Part shown: positions 21,050-31,220 of the stretch, piece by piece
Layout: each line of letters begins with the position of its first letter
Position numbering within the stretch: the stretch's first letter is position 1
Source: Microvelia longipes
Lineage: Eukaryota > Arthropoda > Insecta > Hemiptera > Veliidae
Direction: 5' to 3'
Assembly (NCBI GenBank): GCA_018340805.1
Contig: JACMZG010001911.1
Coordinates: forward strand, 33,671,725-33,735,724
DNA: 64,000 nucleotides
Program-made: the position numbers and the translations under genes
The notes under the pieces: generated by a model
What the model was told of the DNA's origin: nothing
Databases searched by the model: none
The model's input: the letters and a program-made list of their open reading frames with translations, nothing else

Positions 21050-21340
21050 CGCTTCTCCTAAGGAAAAAAAATTACTTTTTACTCCCAGGGAGAAAAAGTT
21101 ACTTTTTACTTCCAAGGGAGAAGAAGTTAATTTTTACTTCCAAGGGAGAAAAAGTTACTTTTTTACTCCTAAGGAAGAGAAAAGTAACTTTTTCTCCCTT
21201 AGGAGGGAGATACTTCTTTATTCCCTAAAAACCAGTCAATAAATTTCACTAAAGTGTTACCAAAATTGATCGGTCCCCTTTATAAATTTAGAAGACACCA
21301 CACCCACAAAAAAATGAATAAAATAGGCTCTCAATACCTA
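21050..21340 (+). repeat. Second purine-rich array and flank
   Basis: Four to five AAGGGAGAAAAAGTTAC units plus an inverted end unit and the TTCCCTAAAAACCAGTCAA tail. It is followed by a block (ACCAAAATTGATCGGTCCCC..ATAAATTTAGAAGACACCAC) that lies before the first array (about 20109-20190). The swapped order suggests that both come from a longer tandem unit. Confidence 0.7.
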
Positions 21341-21966
21341 CTTATACTAACTAATACTACTAAAAAATTTATTGGTTGCTATCCTGCGACCCAATTCTTA
21401 TACTTTAAGTGAGCAAGTAATGCGGGCTTAGTATTTTGTTAAATTTGCACTATATTCAATAGCGCTATATTCCATAACGTTGTAAGAATTTGTTGTTTAA
21501 TTTGAAATTAAATAACATAACAGGCACTAATAGAGAACTTTATTACTAGATTAGTAAATTATTATAGGCTTATAACATTTAATATAGCTGTCCACAGTTG
21601 CTTATTTTGTTGGAGCACGTGACAAATTATAAATTATACATTTCCTTCTCGTTTGGGGGCTCTTGAGCTTTTTTCTTTTTTTGAAGTTAAGTCCTGGACA
21701 GCCTGACGCCAGAAAAGAATTTACTTTTATTCTAATTAGATTTTTAAGGCGGACAACGAAGAAAACAGGACAGGCAGTGCCCCCAGTTGCCATTTTTCTG
21801 AAGCAAAAAATATAAACAATTAAATCGGCCAATAAATGTGTAAGTTACGGCAATGAACCCATAGAGAGCAGTATGTATCAAATGAAGAGATGAAGGCAAC
21901 TGTTAAATTCAAGAAGGATCAATAGATTATTCAGTGTTCTATTATCTTTTGTGAAGAACTCCATAC
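21341..21966. other. Spacer with an unsupported frame
   Basis: The minus-strand frame 21602-21832 is a little richer in GC and contains MATGGTACPVFFVV after a pyrimidine-rich TTGCTTCAG. I see no family and do not call a gene. Confidence 0.3.
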
Positions 21967-22345
21967 TGACTAGGTTAAGAAAAAGACATAAGTTCTACAA
22001 ATACTTTATAAAATGCAATATATTTCGACTGTTACGTCATCTTCAGGCAATATCACAAACAAAGATAAAAATAACATAATAATTAAATACTAAAATATGT
22101 ATTAAAAACTAGAATATAAGTCCGAAAATTGCACACAACTCAATATTTTAAAATTAAAATTATCCTTAAAAGTCGTGTGCAATTTTTGGACTTATATTCT
22201 AGTTTTTAATTAATATTTTAGTATTTAGTTATTATGTGGTTTTTATCTTTGTTTGTGATATTGCCTGAAGATGACGTAACAGTCGAAATATATTGCATTT
22301 TATAACGTATTTGTAGAACCTAAGTCTTTTTCTTAACCTAGTCAG
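21967..22345. mobile_element. Hairpin element A (~170-bp arms)
   Basis: CTGACTAGGTTAAGAAAAAG at 21967 is inverted at 22326-22345. The arms share TTCTACAAATAC, ATGCAATATATTTCGACTG, ACGTCATCTTCAGGCAATAT and GTCC(G/A)AAAATTGCACAC, with a loop of about 35 bp. A diverged relative with the same order lies at 38797-39006. It is a foldback or MITE type with no coding sequence. Confidence 0.8.
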
Positions 22346-22380
22346 CTCAAGAAGGATAGCCGACCTAAGTTTTTATAATA

Positions 22381-22690
22381 AAATAAAACAGAGTTCTCCA
22401 CTAATGATATATATTTGACATAGCCAGCTTTCAATCTTAACATATCATCATCAGTGCCGGCGAGCAGCGAAGAAAAGAGTTAGGAGACAGCGGTTACAGT
22501 TATGTCTAGAGGTTTGTAGCTGACTAAACAATTTGTAGCTTGAGTCAGCTACAAACCTCTAGACAAAACTGTAACCGCTGTCTCCTAACTCTTTTCTTCG
22601 CTGCTCGCCGGCACTGATGATGATCTGTTAAGATTGAAAGCTGGCTATGTCAAATATACATCATTAGTGGAGAAACTCTGTTTTATTTCA
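22381..22690. mobile_element. Hairpin element B (~145-bp arms)
   Basis: A near-perfect inverted repeat with a 17-bp loop (22526-22542). The arms share AAATAAAACAGAGTT, TAGCCAGCTTTCAATCTTAA, GCCGGCGAGCAGCGAAGAA, ACAGCGGTTACAGTT and CTAGAGGTTTGTAGCTGACT. A half copy lies at 3800-3910. Very few mismatches suggest recent formation or ongoing arm correction. Confidence 0.85.
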
Positions 22691-22859
22691 TTACTTGAAA
22701 CTCCACAACTCATTTTTCCTTATTAAGTTTTTATAGTTTATTAGCAAAATAGCTGCCTAGTTCTGCTATTAGTACAAATATATGTATTTAATGGTACGAA
22801 AGTTCAAACTATAAAAATTTTGTTTACATCTGTAAAAAGTTATAACGATTTACCTTGAC

Positions 22860-22930
22860 AAATATCGGAAACAGGGTATCTCGATACCTTTTTAACAACT
22901 GTGGACTCGCTTCACTCGTCCTTATTTCAT
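22860..22930 (-). repeat. GGTACC repeat, head fragment
   Basis: A worn head ATCGGAAACAGGGTATCTCG is followed by GTGGACTCGCTTCACTCGTCC. Confidence 0.5.
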
Positions 22931-22959
22931 GATTATCCATTGTTTAAGGTAGATTAGCT

Positions 22960-23290
22960 TCGCCTTTGCTACTCTTCCCACGTAGCGAGACCGTTTTCAT
23001 GGAAGGGGGGGGGAGGCGGGCTTAAGCACCCCTCCGGATAGAAATTAGTGAAGGGGACTATGTATATAATACTTCTAATGTATAGAAAACTACCGTTTGC
23101 TAGCTAAGTTTTTCGGTCCGCATTCAGCGTAGGAATGTCGAATTTGATATTTTATTACGGAGGAATGCACATTGGCAGGAGACCATGAGACTAATTTAAA
23201 AAAAAACCTTATACATCAAAATCCGTTCAGTAGTTTAGGCTGTAGTGTAAGGACCTAAACGTAAAAGTGAAGGTAGAATAAGAATAAAAA
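22960..23290 (+). mobile_element. Possible LINE 3' end (RTE-like)
   Basis: The phrase AAATCCGTTCAGTAGTTTAG near 23218-23240 resembles the conserved C-terminal/3' end of RTE-type LINEs in insects (family knowledge, from memory). The stretch is more GC-balanced than its surroundings. No catalytic domain is present. Confidence 0.3.
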
Positions 23291-23629
23291 TAAGGAGCAT
23301 AAGAAAACTATTTTTCTCTACTTCAATTTGGCCGATATGATTGAATTTTTACTTTTTAGATATACAAGAAATTGGTTAAAGATATTATAATATTATTTAT
23401 GTAAACAAGCTGCTCACTGGCAGCTTTTATAAGTATTTGATTTTTTTATTCATTTAGTAAGGAATTATTTGACTTGACGGGGTGCGTTCCTAAATATGAC
23501 TGGAGAAACTTAAATACTTATCTTTTACGACTCATAGCAATTTATATTCATCGAGTCTATCAATATCATTACAGACTAGTTTTCCATTTCTATCCAGACT
23601 AGTGGAAATCGTAAAAGTCTATATAATAA
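23291..23629. other. AT-rich DNA, nothing recognised
   Basis: No feature is visible other than the approach to the TAA-rich microsatellite at 23625-23660. Confidence 0.4.
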
Positions 23630-24150
23630 TAAATAATAATAATAAATAAATCGTTTATTTATATATAAATACCTGTTTACAAAGGTTAAATTACAAATTA
23701 TAAATAAATAAAATAATATATATTGACCATTTGTGTCGCATAAGCTCAAGGCTTGTGCGCGACACGAGTCTACTCCTTATATCTAATACTTATATCTACT
23801 CCTATATCTAATTAAATAAAGTAAAAAGCATAAAAAAAGTATACATTTATAAATTTAAGTCAACAACGTTAAACAAACAAAAGAGAAAAAATAAATGTAT
23901 TGCCTAATTAGGTACCTAAGAATTTTTTTAACTTATTTTTAAAGTTCTTGTAAGGGACAGTAGAAAGAATATGTATGGGCAAGTTATTGTACAGTCTAGG
24001 AGCTGTGAAAGCACTGTGATTACACGCAGCTGATGTTCTGCAGCTAGGCGCAACTATCCTCTCATCGTCTTGACTTCTAGTCTGATATTTATGTCTGAAT
24101 AATGGAAAATTAGAAATAAATATAAAATTGATATATTCAAAAAGTAAATT
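23630..24150 (-). pseudogene. 5'-truncated LINE: ORF2 C-terminus plus 3' UTR
   Basis: On the minus strand, 24150 down to about 23912 reads an open C-terminal segment. It includes NFIFISNFPLFRHKYQTRSQ, then CNHSAFTAPRLYNNLPIHIL and FKNKLKKFLGT before a stop. The pattern 'F..AP.L.N.LP..I......FK..LK..L' is the conserved C-terminal tail of CR1/Jockey-type LINE ORF2 proteins (family knowledge). The reading frame meets a stop just upstream, so the RT itself is missing. A short 3' UTR (with GACACAAATGGTCAATATAT, also at 2362-2440) follows and ends in a TAA/TTA microsatellite tail, as in LINEs with short-repeat ends. Confidence 0.75.
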
Positions 24151-25110
24151 GTTTTAGATTTAAACCGTGCACTGAGAAAATGTATGCAAACACTCGAAAT
24201 CAATATTCAAAGTGTACCTATAGGAAGAGATATTTTTCACAATAAAGGCTCAAAGCTTGATAATCTTGTTAACCCTTTTATGTCATTATCCCTTATAACT
24301 AACCCCTTGTACCCGGTTTTATTCTAAGTTTAGCCCTTGTAAAACAGAGGCAGCGGACTTCAGAATACTTATAACCCGATGTATACCAAACAGAGTAATA
24401 AAGCAGGGATTCCAACTTTGGGTATTTTACCTTAAGTATAAAACATAAAAATTAAGCCATTGCTCTCATTTGTGCCCTATTTATCAATATTATAAAATAC
24501 TAGTACTATAATACTTGTAAATATGTCAAGAATGAGTAAAAAGATAAAATATTGTAATAATTTAATAAAGTAATAAAAAAGTAATAATAAAGTATGTGAA
24601 ATATAGTAAAATAAAAATTATATAAACTATGTAAACAATTAATAATTATTTTATATTAATACATAATAATATATAGTTTTAAGGTACAGCCATAAAAAAA
24701 ATAAAAAAAGGAAATAAAAATAAATTAATCACTTCTTGTTCGTTTTTTAAGTAATGTGTAATTTTTAAATTTAAAAGTTAATTAACGTAAAAATAACAGT
24801 GCCAAATGAATATAATAATTAAATATATAAATATAAATTAAATAATATTAAATAAATATAAATATGTACTATATATTATTTTAAAAGTAAATAAATAGAA
24901 AAAATCTTCAGTGAGGACTGATTAAAGAATTAAATTGTCATGTTATAATTTAATTTCTGTATATTTGTTGTTAAGCTAAATAATTTAATAAACCTTATAA
25001 AAACACAAAAGATATAAATAATTTGTGAAGTCCAGTCCAATATAGCACAGTAATAATTTAAAATCCGTTTTAAATTTTCAATTTTAATCAACGTATTGTT
25101 TTGGGTGGGG
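24151..25110. other. AT-rich DNA, nothing recognised
   Basis: Very A/T-rich from 24480 onward with AATAAA-like runs. No gene is visible. Confidence 0.4.
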
Positions 25111-25799
25111 CAGTGGCGGCGATAAGCATGATGCCCTGCCGGGGCATAGACAACTAAAATGATGCCCCCTATTCAATCAGTTTAACCACCCCCTTTACTT
25201 CTTTGAGGGGGGGGGGCGTTTTTTCCCCTTCTAAGAAAAAACATAAAACATCCCTCTCACTGTGGATGGGCTCATCTGATGCTTTTTCGCCTGCTATGGT
25301 TTTCTTTTTCCTTACCCTTTCTAAGGCAAAAATCATGCACGCACTGACATTCTCTAGCTACTTTTTAGCCTTGCAAATAAATTTAGAAACACCTTCTTGT
25401 CTGATTTTCTCCATTTTGGGCAGTTTATTGCAGTAATTGTTTTGCCATTTCCAGGTCGCAGTTTTTATTTTGCGAATACTTGCTCGTAATATTTATTTCT
25501 TTTAAAAGAGGGGGTCAGACCGAAGCAGACCTGATCTAACACGAATCTATTGCACTTATACACTCTCTGACTCTCTTTAACACTAATTGTATCAAATCTT
25601 TTCTTTTCAGTTTCATTTATCAACGAGTTATTAAATACTTAACTGCTCGTTTTTATGTAAAATAACTTAAGTGCGGATTATGGATATTATAAATTGTTTT
25701 CGTATGTGGGGGGGGGGTGAAACCTTCGTTATGATGCCCCCCGTCGACGTTGATGCCCCAAACTGCCGGGGCGGCGCCCCGGCGTTATCGCCGCCACTG
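25111..25799. mobile_element. hAT-like non-autonomous element
   Basis: The termini CAGTGGCGGCGATAA (25111) and TTATCGCCGCCACTG (25785-25799) are perfect 15-bp inverted repeats. GATGCCCC and CCGGGGC motifs are repeated in inverted order further in. CAGTGGCGG is a common hAT-type terminus (family knowledge). The flanks GGGTGGGG and GGTAGGGG could be a worn 8-bp target duplication. The interior has G and C homopolymers and a 77-codon frame (25203-25436) with no transposase motif. Confidence 0.65.
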
Positions 25800-26218
25800 G
25801 GTAGGGGGAGGGATTGGATTAACTAGTGCATTAAGAATTTTTGAAAAGCACGTTCTTATAACTTACAGATACGAAAGAAAAAATTAAATGTGAAGTGGAT
25901 TATTATTTTTCTTCTAAAAAGTAGTTCCAATTTCAAGCACGTTTAATGGCTTTAATAGAGGTCTCTATAGTAAATACCTTGCCTGAGAATGACATAAAAA
26001 CAATGAGCACCTTATTAAAGTTAAAAGAGAGGTTTACAGTATATAGCTATACACACTGTATAAATTTTCCGAAAACTCTAATTGAAACATTAGTTTTAGA
26101 TTGTTTCTATCTTGTAAAATCCTAAGGCAATATTAAAGGGAAAGTTTGGAAATATTTTCCCCTCAAAGTCATTTAAGAGAGAAATGATTCAAGGGCTTTT
26201 ACCTGCTTTCCAAGACGA
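25800..26218. other. Spacer, nothing recognised
   Basis: No gene, repeat or tandem array is visible. Confidence 0.4.
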
Positions 26219-26556
<338 letters not shown>

Positions 26557-26689
26557 ATATTTGTGTGTATATGTATATATGATCCTTGCGTTTTAGGTAG
26601 GCGTTTATCAAAGAAGGTAACTTAGAGAGATAAAGAAGATCAATTTACTTAATTTTTAATTTTCTTTATTTACACCAAAGAAATTAAAA

Positions 26690-26935
26690 AAATATAATGA
26701 TTGCACTAAAATTCCGAAACCGAGATTTGACCTATATGATTTGTTTCAGATGTTTTAAAGGCTTCGCGAGTGTTGTTTACCAAGTTGCAACGGGTTTTAT
26801 AAGTGTTTGTATGAGTGTGTGTCTATTATCTTCGTAGTTTTCAGTGTATTTATGCTAATGAATTGAAACTAAGGGTAAAAATCAATCTTAAAGTCTAGTT
26901 GTATAATCTCAAAAATATTTTTTTTTATAATTCCA
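26690..26935 (+). repeat. GGTACC repeat, distal fragment
   Basis: It carries TTCCGAAACCGAGATT, GTTTCAGATGTTTTAAAGGC, TGTGTGTCTATTATC and AGTGTATTTATGCTAATGAA in family order. It lacks the 5S-like block and the head. Confidence 0.55.
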
Positions 26936-26939
26936 TTAG

Positions 26940-27760
26940 CCACAACAATAAACCCTCAATATGAGGTTATCCCTTGTACCGTACACTCGGAAGGTCTTGA
27001 ATTCAAGGCTGGCCAACCCAGCCAAAGTTTTTAACGTGGTTTCATTGGCTACTGATACGCAAATGCCGGGTTGGATCTAGTTTCATCTGAGACAAGTCTG
27101 GATCCACGTTTCCGTTGTCTCCAACTTACCAAAATTTAATGTTCTGCGGGCTGGGGGAGATGAAGGTCGGAAAGATATACTGAGCCTTTTTATGTCCGAA
27201 AACTTAGTGAAAGTGATGGCGGCGACACGAATAACGTAAGTGACTTAGGAACAAAGTGCGCGGTTCTTGAAGACAGACGTCTCCTAATAGCACTGCGGAG
27301 CTTTGACTATCAGGTCAGGACAAAAGAATGAGTTTGTGCACGCTGATATCTGGGTTGGACTGGCCAGAGCGGTGAGCCTAGCTAGAGTCTGGTGATGATA
27401 GAGGAACTGATGAGATTGGTGAGACTGGAAGGACGAGTCTAAGTGAGATTAATGTGGTCAGAGGAGCTAGTAAGACAAGATGAAACAAGCACACAGTGAA
27501 CTAGTAGTCGGCGCTAGCCAGAGCGGTGAGCCTAGCCAGAGTCTAGCTGGTCTAGACGAACTAGGTACACTGTGAACTAGTCGCCGGCACTGGCCAGAGT
27601 AGTGAGTTTGGATAGAGTCTGGTTGGAGTAGATGAACTAGACACACTGTGAACTAGTCATATGCGCCACCATGTACGCAGGGCGTGCTTCCTAGATGATT
27701 CGATGTGTACAAACTCGGGAGTTAATTAGATGAGTAAAATTTGAGTGAGGGGAAAACGGT
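26940..27760. repeat. GC-richer island with ~80-bp imperfect tandem units
   Basis: The composition is markedly less AT-rich than the surroundings. GGCCAGAG..GTGAGCCTAG..AGAGTCT units recur at about 27368, 27517 and 27590. The last two are clear tandem copies ending CACTGTGAACTAGTC. A long open frame is not present. Its origin is unknown; it could be the body of an unidentified repeat or of a decayed gene. Confidence 0.45.
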
Positions 27761-27889
27761 TAAAAGACCCTACGAGTTTAAGCTTTAAAAAAAAAAAATA
27801 AAATAAATCAGCGAAAATTTTGAAAATTTATAAAATTTGTAAAATGTTTTGATCGTTGAAATTTAACACTCATGTATGTATAATCTTAT

Positions 27890-28190
27890 TAAGGTGAAAT
27901 TTAGTACAAGTGTATCTATTTATGCAAAAAATAAGTATTTTAAGTTTCATTTCAATACGGCTAAAACATGTACGGGTTTTGTAGAATCACTTAAGTTAAG
28001 AAGAATCGACCAAGATCAGTACTTAAATAGTTGACTGCAGGAAATGAACTGATGTTTTTGTAGTTTCATGGAAAGCGAAGCGAGTCTAAAGATGAACTGC
28101 AATAAGAGGACAAGCAAAGCGAGTCCGAGCGAACAAGATCTCATATTAAAATCAAGGTAAGAAATGTTCCGAGGTAACCCGTACCCGAAT
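27890..28190 (+). repeat. GGTACC repeat, head-side fragment
   Basis: TAAGTTTCATTTCAATACGG, then GAAGCGAGTC, then GAAATGTTCCGAGGTAACCC and CGTACCCGA with a T-run. The 5S-like block is deleted. The minus-strand frame at 28016-28210 is not a gene. Confidence 0.6.
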
Positions 28191-29149
28191 TTTTTGCATT
28201 GAAAATTCAATAAACTGTATTGGAAATTGCAAATTTATCTTAAGATATGATTCATAGTCTATATTCGATCTGTCAACGGACTGCTCCGCAAGTAAAGTTT
28301 TTAAGTAAACATCAATAGATCAGATAATAAAAACAAAATTAGTAATCTGCATAAATACAATTTAGTAGAAAGATTTACTTCCTTTTAATAAAATAAAAGT
28401 GTTATTGTTTATGAAAAAACTCTAAAAATCCTGAAAGTTACTATTCTATAACAATCGATACACCTAAAACAAGAGTGAAGTATAATGCAGCAGTAGAAAG
28501 TACAATACAACCTATAGGAAGCATTGGATTCCTGCCTATGACATTTATAGTCTTAGGCAGTTTATTACGGCTTAAACGATGTTAAAAGCTTTTAAGGGCT
28601 AGCTTTTTCCCATGTAATACGTGACCCATATTATAAGCTCAATGAAAAGGCAATATAAAAGATTAAAGAGTTAAGCTTAAAACTTCAGTAATATTTTCAA
28701 ACTTCTCAACGTAATGTTTGGGTTTAAAACAATTTTGAAGGAGATATTTAAGATTTTTCAAATTGAAACAACAGAAAGGATTAACTTCTTAAGAACGTTT
28801 TATAATATTAACCTTAAAACCCTACCAACAACTTTCATTATGGTCTCACAAGTTTTAGTGTTTGGAATAAAAATCTAAAAATAAAAATTATAAAGCTAAT
28901 GGCTTAGATCATAAAACAAAAGAGGGATTAAAAAGAATCCTAATTATTATACTCTAATATTTTAAAAGGGCTTTCAGATTAATAGAGGCTAATAGGAGTC
29001 TAATAGAAGAGAAAAATGTTAAGTCAGTCATCAAGTGATCATTTAAAAGCACCTAGATTTAAACGCACTAAAACCTTTGCAGCACGCGAAGAAACCCTAA
29101 CGATTATTATTTCAATGACATGATATTTTGGTGACACAAAATTTGTATA
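28191..29149. other. AT-rich DNA, nothing recognised
   Basis: No gene or repeat is recognised. Confidence 0.4.
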
Positions 29150-29400
29150 ATTTTAATTACTTTTCCTCATTCATATCGTAGGTATGAAAGAAAAGTGTTT
29201 GTAATACACATTGTGTTTACAAACATATTGTGTTTGTAAAAAAATCGAAACTGGGATAAAAAAGGAATAATCCGTTTCAGGTCATTTTAAAACCTCCTGA
29301 GTAGATTTCTAAAAGTTGTCTGTATCTGTGTGTGTGTGTGTGTGTGTGTGTGTTATCATCGTAGCTCCCAGTGTATTTATGCAAAAAGTTGAAACTTGTT
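29150..29400 (+). repeat. GGTACC repeat, distal fragment with GT tract
   Basis: It starts ACTTTTCCTCATTCATATCG, keeps ATCCGTTTCAGGTCATTTTA, and its TCTGTGTGTGTG block has expanded into a GT microsatellite (about 29325-29353). It ends at AGTGTATTTATGC..TTGAAACTT. Confidence 0.65.
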
Positions 29401-29487
29401 TTATTATATATAGGTTTTAATAAAAAAAAAAAATGTTAAAAATTTAGATACGAAGAATGAAGACAAGCAGGAAACAAGAAAAAAAAT

Positions 29488-29640
29488 AAACTGGTACGGG
29501 GTACTTCAGAAATTTTCCTCACAACATCGGATTCGTTACGCTAGTCCTCCCTAGTTCGGACTTAGAAATTAAAAATGACAAAATTTAAACTGCAAAACGT
29601 CTTTGGACTCGCCTCGCATCCTATGTAAATGAAATAAGTG
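29488..29640 (-). repeat. GGTACC repeat, head fragment
   Basis: GGTACGGGGTACTTCAG, then CAACATCGGATTCGTTACGC and GACTCGCCTCGC, after which the match fails. Confidence 0.6.
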
Positions 29641-30587
29641 TAGAAGCTCTGTGCTATACCTGGCAGAGTATTTTAGATTAAAAATACAAAGTTTCAAAAC
29701 AATGTGTTAAAATAATTTGACTTATTTCACAAGAATTGTTGTATTACGCGTTTTTAGTTGAAGTAAAATATTAATAAGGTTTAGTCAAAGTATTTATCTC
29801 GGTTGGATGTTGGTTAAAAGGGTTTTATAGTGGGTCTAGAGGTGAAGAGTTTTCAAGATATATGAATACCTAATAGCCCTACGGAGAATTTTCAACATTT
29901 TCTCATCTTTTACGGCTGTAAAATTGTATAATACAAAAAGACCAGACAGAGATAAAAACATAGAAGTTTACTGTAATTCATGTAAAATCTAAAGAAGATG
30001 AAAATACACAAATTTAGCCTAAAAGCAAACCACGAGTTTCTTTTCCAATGAATGACAGTGTTGCCTTTATATAGGAGTTACTCGAAGTCCATCAACGTTT
30101 TTGTAGTCAAGAGTTGATCAATTTTGTTTTCTACTTTAGGAATTAAGTTAGATTGTTTATACTATAGTCTAAACTATTCACCACTGTTTGTTCTTTGATA
30201 TAGTTTTAGAATACGAAATTGGATATGAACGTACCGAGGCTCCCACTAGATTATTTGAATAATCATCGTATAATATATTTTTAACACAATTGACACTTTT
30301 AAGCTAATAAGTCTCTTTGACAAAGAAAATTCTCCTAAATAAACACAGCAGTAAATTTATTTTAATTAATAATTGTAATAAGTTGCAAAATACAAAAAAA
30401 AAAAACTTTCCAATATAAAAAATCCGCGAAAATTTTCCACACATAAGTATAAGTAACAACAAACAAATAATAAAACATAACATAACAAATAGGTGAAGAT
30501 TGAATGTTATAACAAAACAAGCATTTGCACGGCTAGAGGGCCTTAGCGATCCTTTATAGTCCTAAGAGCCAGACTGACAACATATGG
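29641..30587. other. AT-rich DNA, nothing recognised
   Basis: No gene or repeat is recognised. Confidence 0.4.
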
Positions 30588-31220
30588 CTCATTTTGTACT
30601 AATCTTAACCAACTTTCTTTCTGAAAATATACCTTAAATGATGAAGAAGATACATAATCTGCCTACCCTAAAAGGAAGCTTTCATACAATAACGCATGCT
30701 CAAAATTTTAGAAAATCACACAAATTTTAGGTTTCTTTTATTTAAACATAAAATTTGTGCGATTTTTAACCACTTATTTTAATGAGTGATTTCCTTTTAG
30801 CCTTCTTGAAGAGAACAATTTTAAAGGTAATGAAATTGGAAATAAATTGAGCTTTCAATAATCAAAATTGGATAACTACAACCAACAAATTATTTTTTAA
30901 AATGACTTAAGTAATTCACAAAACGTACACATTTTTTAATAGAAATTCGCTGACTTTACAAAACGTTTCATTTATTTGGCGGATTTTGATTATTGAAAGC
31001 TTAATTTATAGAAAATATTATCAGCTTTAAACAATTTTCTCTTCAAATTTTGCACCTGACTAACAAGGAACCACTAATTTATAGAAACCTAAAACTCGCA
31101 ATCTATTTTTATTTCATCCTATTATAACCTCTACTTTAAATTGGCAGACTGTATGTTTTCACCATTTAAGGTATATTTTCATAACCATTTGGTTAATAGC
31201 AGTACGAGTTACATTTTTTC
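30588..31220. mobile_element. Inverted-repeat element, ~630 bp
   Basis: GAAAATATACCTTAAATG(A/G)TGAA near 30625 is inverted at 31160-31185. The outer parts (TTTTGTACTAATCTTAACCAA with CGTACTGCTATTAACCAA) also pair. An inner pair AGCTTTCAATAATCAAAA (30851) with TTTTGATTATTGAAAGCTT (30977) gives a second stem. There is no coding sequence. It is probably a diverged MITE or foldback element. Confidence 0.55.

Noticed and set aside
21602..21832. Small gene beginning MATGGTACP after a possible splice acceptor
   Set aside because: Intriguing local composition but no recognisable domain, donor or neighbouring exon.
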